From contig JAEYRA010000174.1 in the NCBI GenBank assembly GCA_023409755.1, positions 1 to 5,297 on the forward strand: a stretch of 5,297 bases of DNA, written 5' to 3'. Positions 4,518 to 5,297 of the stretch are shown one piece after another. A program made the position numbers and the translations under genes. The notes below the pieces were generated by a model that saw nothing but the letters and a program-made list of their open reading frames with translations, was not told the DNA's origin and made no database searches. The stretch comes from Bacillota bacterium (lineage in GTDB: Bacteria; Bacillota; Clostridia; Christensenellales; UMGS416). Positions within the stretch are counted from its first letter, which is position 1. Each line of letters opens with the position of its first letter.

Positions 4518-5297
4518 ATGGCTCAGGAACTCACGACCCTCTTCCCCATGGTGCAGTTTAAGCCGGATACCTGGGAAATCGACGAATTTGACTGCGCCAG
4601 CCTGTTCCTGCTCGTCGGCACCGAGCGTGCCATGCTCATCGACTGCGGCATGGGCATCGGCGACCTGAAAGGGGCGGTGGAGAAGATCACCGACAAGCCC
4701 CTCATCGTGGTCGTCAGCCACAATCACCCCGACCACACCGGCAACTGCTACCAGTTCCCGGAGGTGTACCTCCACCCCAAGGAGCTGGAGGGCCGCCCGC
4801 TTCCCTTCCCGGCGGCCAAGCGGCGGGAGGACATCGAGCGCATCTCCGCCCGGCAGAAGGGACGGCTCTTGAGCGCGTTCACCATGTTCCGCCCCTATGC
4901 CTTCGACCTGGATGTGGACCTGCGCGACCCGGCCCCCGGCGACCCCAAGCCGGAGTTCCTGCCCCTCTACGACGGGCAGAAGTTCGACCTGGGCGGCGGG
5001 CGCATTGTGACGGCCTACGAGTGCCCCGGCCACGCCCCCGGCGAGATGATGTTCCTGGATGAGCAGACCCGCAGCCTTTTCTGCGGCGACGCCCTCAACT
5101 ACAACCTGGGCATCAGCGCTTGCCCGGTGGAGACGGCCCTGCGGTACCTGGAGCGCATGCGCGACATGGGCGACCAGTACGACGGCATCTACAACGGCCA
5201 CCACGACTTCCGCCCCCTGGGCCTGCCGCTGGAGGATGACTGCCTGCCCAACGCCATCGACCTGTGCCACCAGATCCTGAACGGCACCTACAGCATG
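4518..5297 (+). CDS. Metallo-beta-lactamase-fold hydrolase (3' end beyond window)
   Basis: The frame is open from ATG 4518, with AAAGGAG at 4506-4512 and a 5-nt gap, to the right edge: 260 codons without a stop, so the C-terminus is missing. It carries the MBL metal-binding pattern: HNHPDH at 68-73 (His68, His70, Asp72, His73), His172 in CPGHAPGE, Asp191 in FCGDAL, and a final His in NGHHD (228 or 229). The N-terminal strands SLFLLVG and AMLIDCGMG are the usual lead-in. No signal peptide is seen, so it is likely cytoplasmic, and it is not a secreted beta-lactamase. Between the HxHxDH motif and His172 lies a longer insert (about 95-150) rich in charged residues and Pro. Family members hydrolyse thioesters such as lactoylglutathione, lactones, phosphodiesters and other bonds; the substrate here is not determinable. 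It follows the reductase gene by 24 bp and shares its codon style. Confidence 0.92.
   Translation, partial: MAQELTTLFPMVQFKPDTWEIDEFDCASLFLLVGTERAMLIDCGMGIGDLKGAVEKITDKPLIVVVSHNHPDHTGNCYQFPEVYLHPKELEGRPLPFPAAKRREDIERISARQKGRLLSAFTMFRPYAFDLDVDLRDPAPGDPKPEFLPLYDGQKFDLGGGRIVTAYECPGHAPGEMMFLDEQTRSLFCGDALNYNLGISACPVETALRYLERMRDMGDQYDGIYNGHHDFRPLGLPLEDDCLPNAIDLCHQILNGTYSM

Noticed and set aside
3513..5270. Long 585-codon open frame on the - strand
   Set aside because: It is antisense to the reductase and MBL genes, both with complete catalytic motifs and ribosome binding sites; it results from GC-ending codons that leave few stops on the opposite strand.

Overview
The window is a GC-rich bacterial segment with all genes on the + strand, each preceded by a strong Shine-Dalgarno sequence (AAGGAGG, AAAGGAG or AGGGAGG). 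GC-rich composition, strong Shine-Dalgarno sites and a Firmicutes-type class II fructose-bisphosphate aldolase suggest a high-GC member of the Clostridia, for example a gut Oscillospirales lineage. That placement is inference; there is no rRNA or marker gene here to prove it.

Layout: (1) 1-472, the C-terminal part of a class II (zinc) ketose-bisphosphate aldolase entering from the left edge. (2) 489-1457, a complete PfkB/ribokinase-family sugar kinase, 16 bp downstream and surely co-transcribed. (3) 1458-2566, about 1.1 kb with no credible gene, built largely from structured repeats: two direct copies (a, b) and one inverted copy (c) of a multi-hairpin unit, plus degenerate relatives at the left end. 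The stretch between copies b and c holds a good sigma-70-type promoter candidate (2083-2112). (4) 2567-3433, a complete class II fructose-1,6-bisphosphate aldolase (fba) whose codon use differs from its neighbours. (5) 3531-4493, a complete aldo/keto reductase. (6) 4518-5297, a metallo-beta-lactamase-fold hydrolase running off the right edge.

Functionally this is a sugar-phosphate neighbourhood. A kinase and an aldolase of unknown substrate (1-2) form a likely 'phosphorylate then cleave' pair. The second aldolase is of the glycolytic type. The reductase and MBL-fold hydrolase, 24 bp apart, form a second translational block that could act on aldehydes or esters, but their substrates cannot be read from sequence. 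The two blocks are separated by the repeat-rich gap and the compositionally different fba, which suggests that fba and/or the repeat region was inserted or moved into this locus.

The most notable feature is the repeat region. Its copies keep hairpin positions and short linkers while changing stem sequences in a compensatory way, which points to selection for structure at the RNA or single-stranded DNA level. No classical mobile element, CRISPR, tRNA or recognised riboswitch was found.
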